Assembly: GCA_016717285.1 (NCBI GenBank)
Contig: JADKFU010000005.1
Location: 1,968,501 to 2,032,500 of the forward strand
From: Chitinophagaceae bacterium
GTDB lineage: Bacteria; Bacteroidota; Bacteroidia; Chitinophagales; UBA10324
DNA length: 64,000 bases
Direction of reading: 5' to 3'
Part shown: in pieces, positions 63,514 to 64,000 of the stretch
Position numbering within the stretch: position 1 is the first letter of the stretch
Layout: each line of letters begins with the position of its first letter
Program-made: the position numbers and the translations under genes
The notes under the pieces: model-generated
The model's input: the letters and a program-made list of their open reading frames with translations, nothing else
Told to the model about the DNA's origin: nothing
The model's database searches: none

Positions 63514-64000
63514 CTGCATAATGTGTTATTGGAAATTGACAAGGCTTGCCCAATTCGTAAAATGCTGCACTGGAATGTTCGTACAAAACAAAGTCACTTA
63601 CCAAACGCCACTTACCCCTAACCGGATTATGATGAATGTATTCGATCTTTTGAAAGAGCATTTTTTCATCGATGATACGACGCCCATCAAAGGAGGATTT
63701 GAAAACCTGGTGAAGTTTACCTCGCTTGCTATCGCTTGGAGTAACCTCATTTGCCAATTGCTTCAACAAATAATCATTTCCGGAATTCTTCAACCTGTTT
63801 ACAATATCGTATGCAAGGAATCTTTTTCCATTACTGACCAGGGTATTTAATTTCGCATTTTTGTAAGGAGTTGCCATAATGAAATGCAGGTGATTGGGCA
63901 TGATCACAAAAGCGCAAGTCCTGAAGTTTTTATCGTTGGCAATTGTAAACCACTCATAAACTTGATCATAGGTTTTTGTATCTTCAAACAATGGCAGCCA
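63494..64000 (-). CDS. REP-associated tyrosine transposase (RAYT), partial at right edge
   Basis: The frame is open to the window edge, so the N-terminus is missing. The HUH motif is in VIMPNHLHFIMATPYKN near residue 27-43 of the visible part. The RAYT helix after the catalytic Tyr region is EYIHHNPVRGKWRLVSDFVL, and the C-terminal part is short. TnpA-REP/RAYT enzymes nick single strands at REP palindromes. The C-terminal 20 bp overlap the end of the eight-copy palindrome array, its likely substrate. Confidence 0.88.
   Translation of the reverse strand, partial: WLPLFEDTKTYDQVYEWFTIANDKNFRTCAFVIMPNHLHFIMATPYKNAKLNTLVSNGKRFLAYDIVNRLKNSGNDYLLKQLANEVTPSDSKRGKLHQVFKSSFDGRRIIDEKMLFQKIEYIHHNPVRGKWRLVSDFVLYEHSSAAFYELGKPCQFPITHYAEILHGR

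Overview
The window looks like a chromosomal contig from an uncultured or environmental member of Bacteroidota, probably Chitinophagales/Saprospirales-like. The evidence is AT-rich coding sequence, many secreted proteins ending in type IX secretion (T9SS) type A sorting domains (1-6664, 6941-8158, 45541-48763, 60425-62026), lipoproteins with a Cys-Lys-Lys start, TAnnTTTG-type promoters and a btuB-like TonB receptor under a cobalamin riboswitch. I see no rRNA or tRNA genes.

Layout. (1) 1-6664: the 3' part of a giant MopRs-type repeat protein, 31 copies of a 69-residue unit, broken by one frameshift. (2) 6.9-9.9 kb: a secreted endonuclease/exonuclease/phosphatase-family protein, a QueG/reductive-dehalogenase-like Fe-S protein and a lipoprotein. 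(3) 10.0-20.6 kb, minus strand: a complete reductive pyrimidine catabolic locus. In transcription order it reads malonate/methylmalonate semialdehyde dehydrogenase, beta-alanine-type aminotransferase, NCS1 permease, dihydropyrimidinase, beta-ureidopropionase, PreT, PreA. Two small S23/four-helix-bundle genes are wedged into it, each flanked by inverted low-complexity repeats. (4) 20.9-32.8 kb: a TPR membrane protein, a protealysin-like M4 protease translationally coupled to an emfourin-like inhibitor, a run of small stress/accessory genes (DUF1801, VOC, GNAT, YdeI, LprI, TMEM175) and a large VPS10/BNR propeller protein. (5) 33.1-35.1 kb: a compact three-gene cassette (Panacea-like plus DUF488 protein, an unrecognised 270-residue protein, a DUF3024 protein) between two direct repeats. 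(6) 35.7-49.9 kb: the most striking region, an integron-like array. Eight single-gene or toxin-antitoxin cassettes, all on the minus strand, are each followed by an attC-like imperfect palindrome with TAAC/GTTA ends. A co-directional tyrosine recombinase (49019-49879) sits at the array head with a candidate attI site. The recombinase lacks the insertion typical of IntI. One attC is interrupted by an IS1182-family element, and two attCs carry a nested repeat. A DUF1801 gene at the far end may be a ninth cassette. (7) 50.2-62.7 kb: housekeeping genes (clpS, uppP-truB-ribF, rnhA, fbp), a DUF6580 membrane protein, the TonB receptor with its riboswitch, a delta-60 repeat T9SS protein and a GNAT enzyme. 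Several families of palindromic intergenic repeats lie between them. (8) 62.7-64.0 kb: eight tandem REP-like palindromes directly beside a RAYT-type (REP-associated Y1) transposase that runs off the right edge.

Three genes carry single frameshifts (near 4613, 36992 and 47264); two of these fall in short homopolymers. They may be sequencing errors, decay or phase variation; the sequence alone cannot say which.
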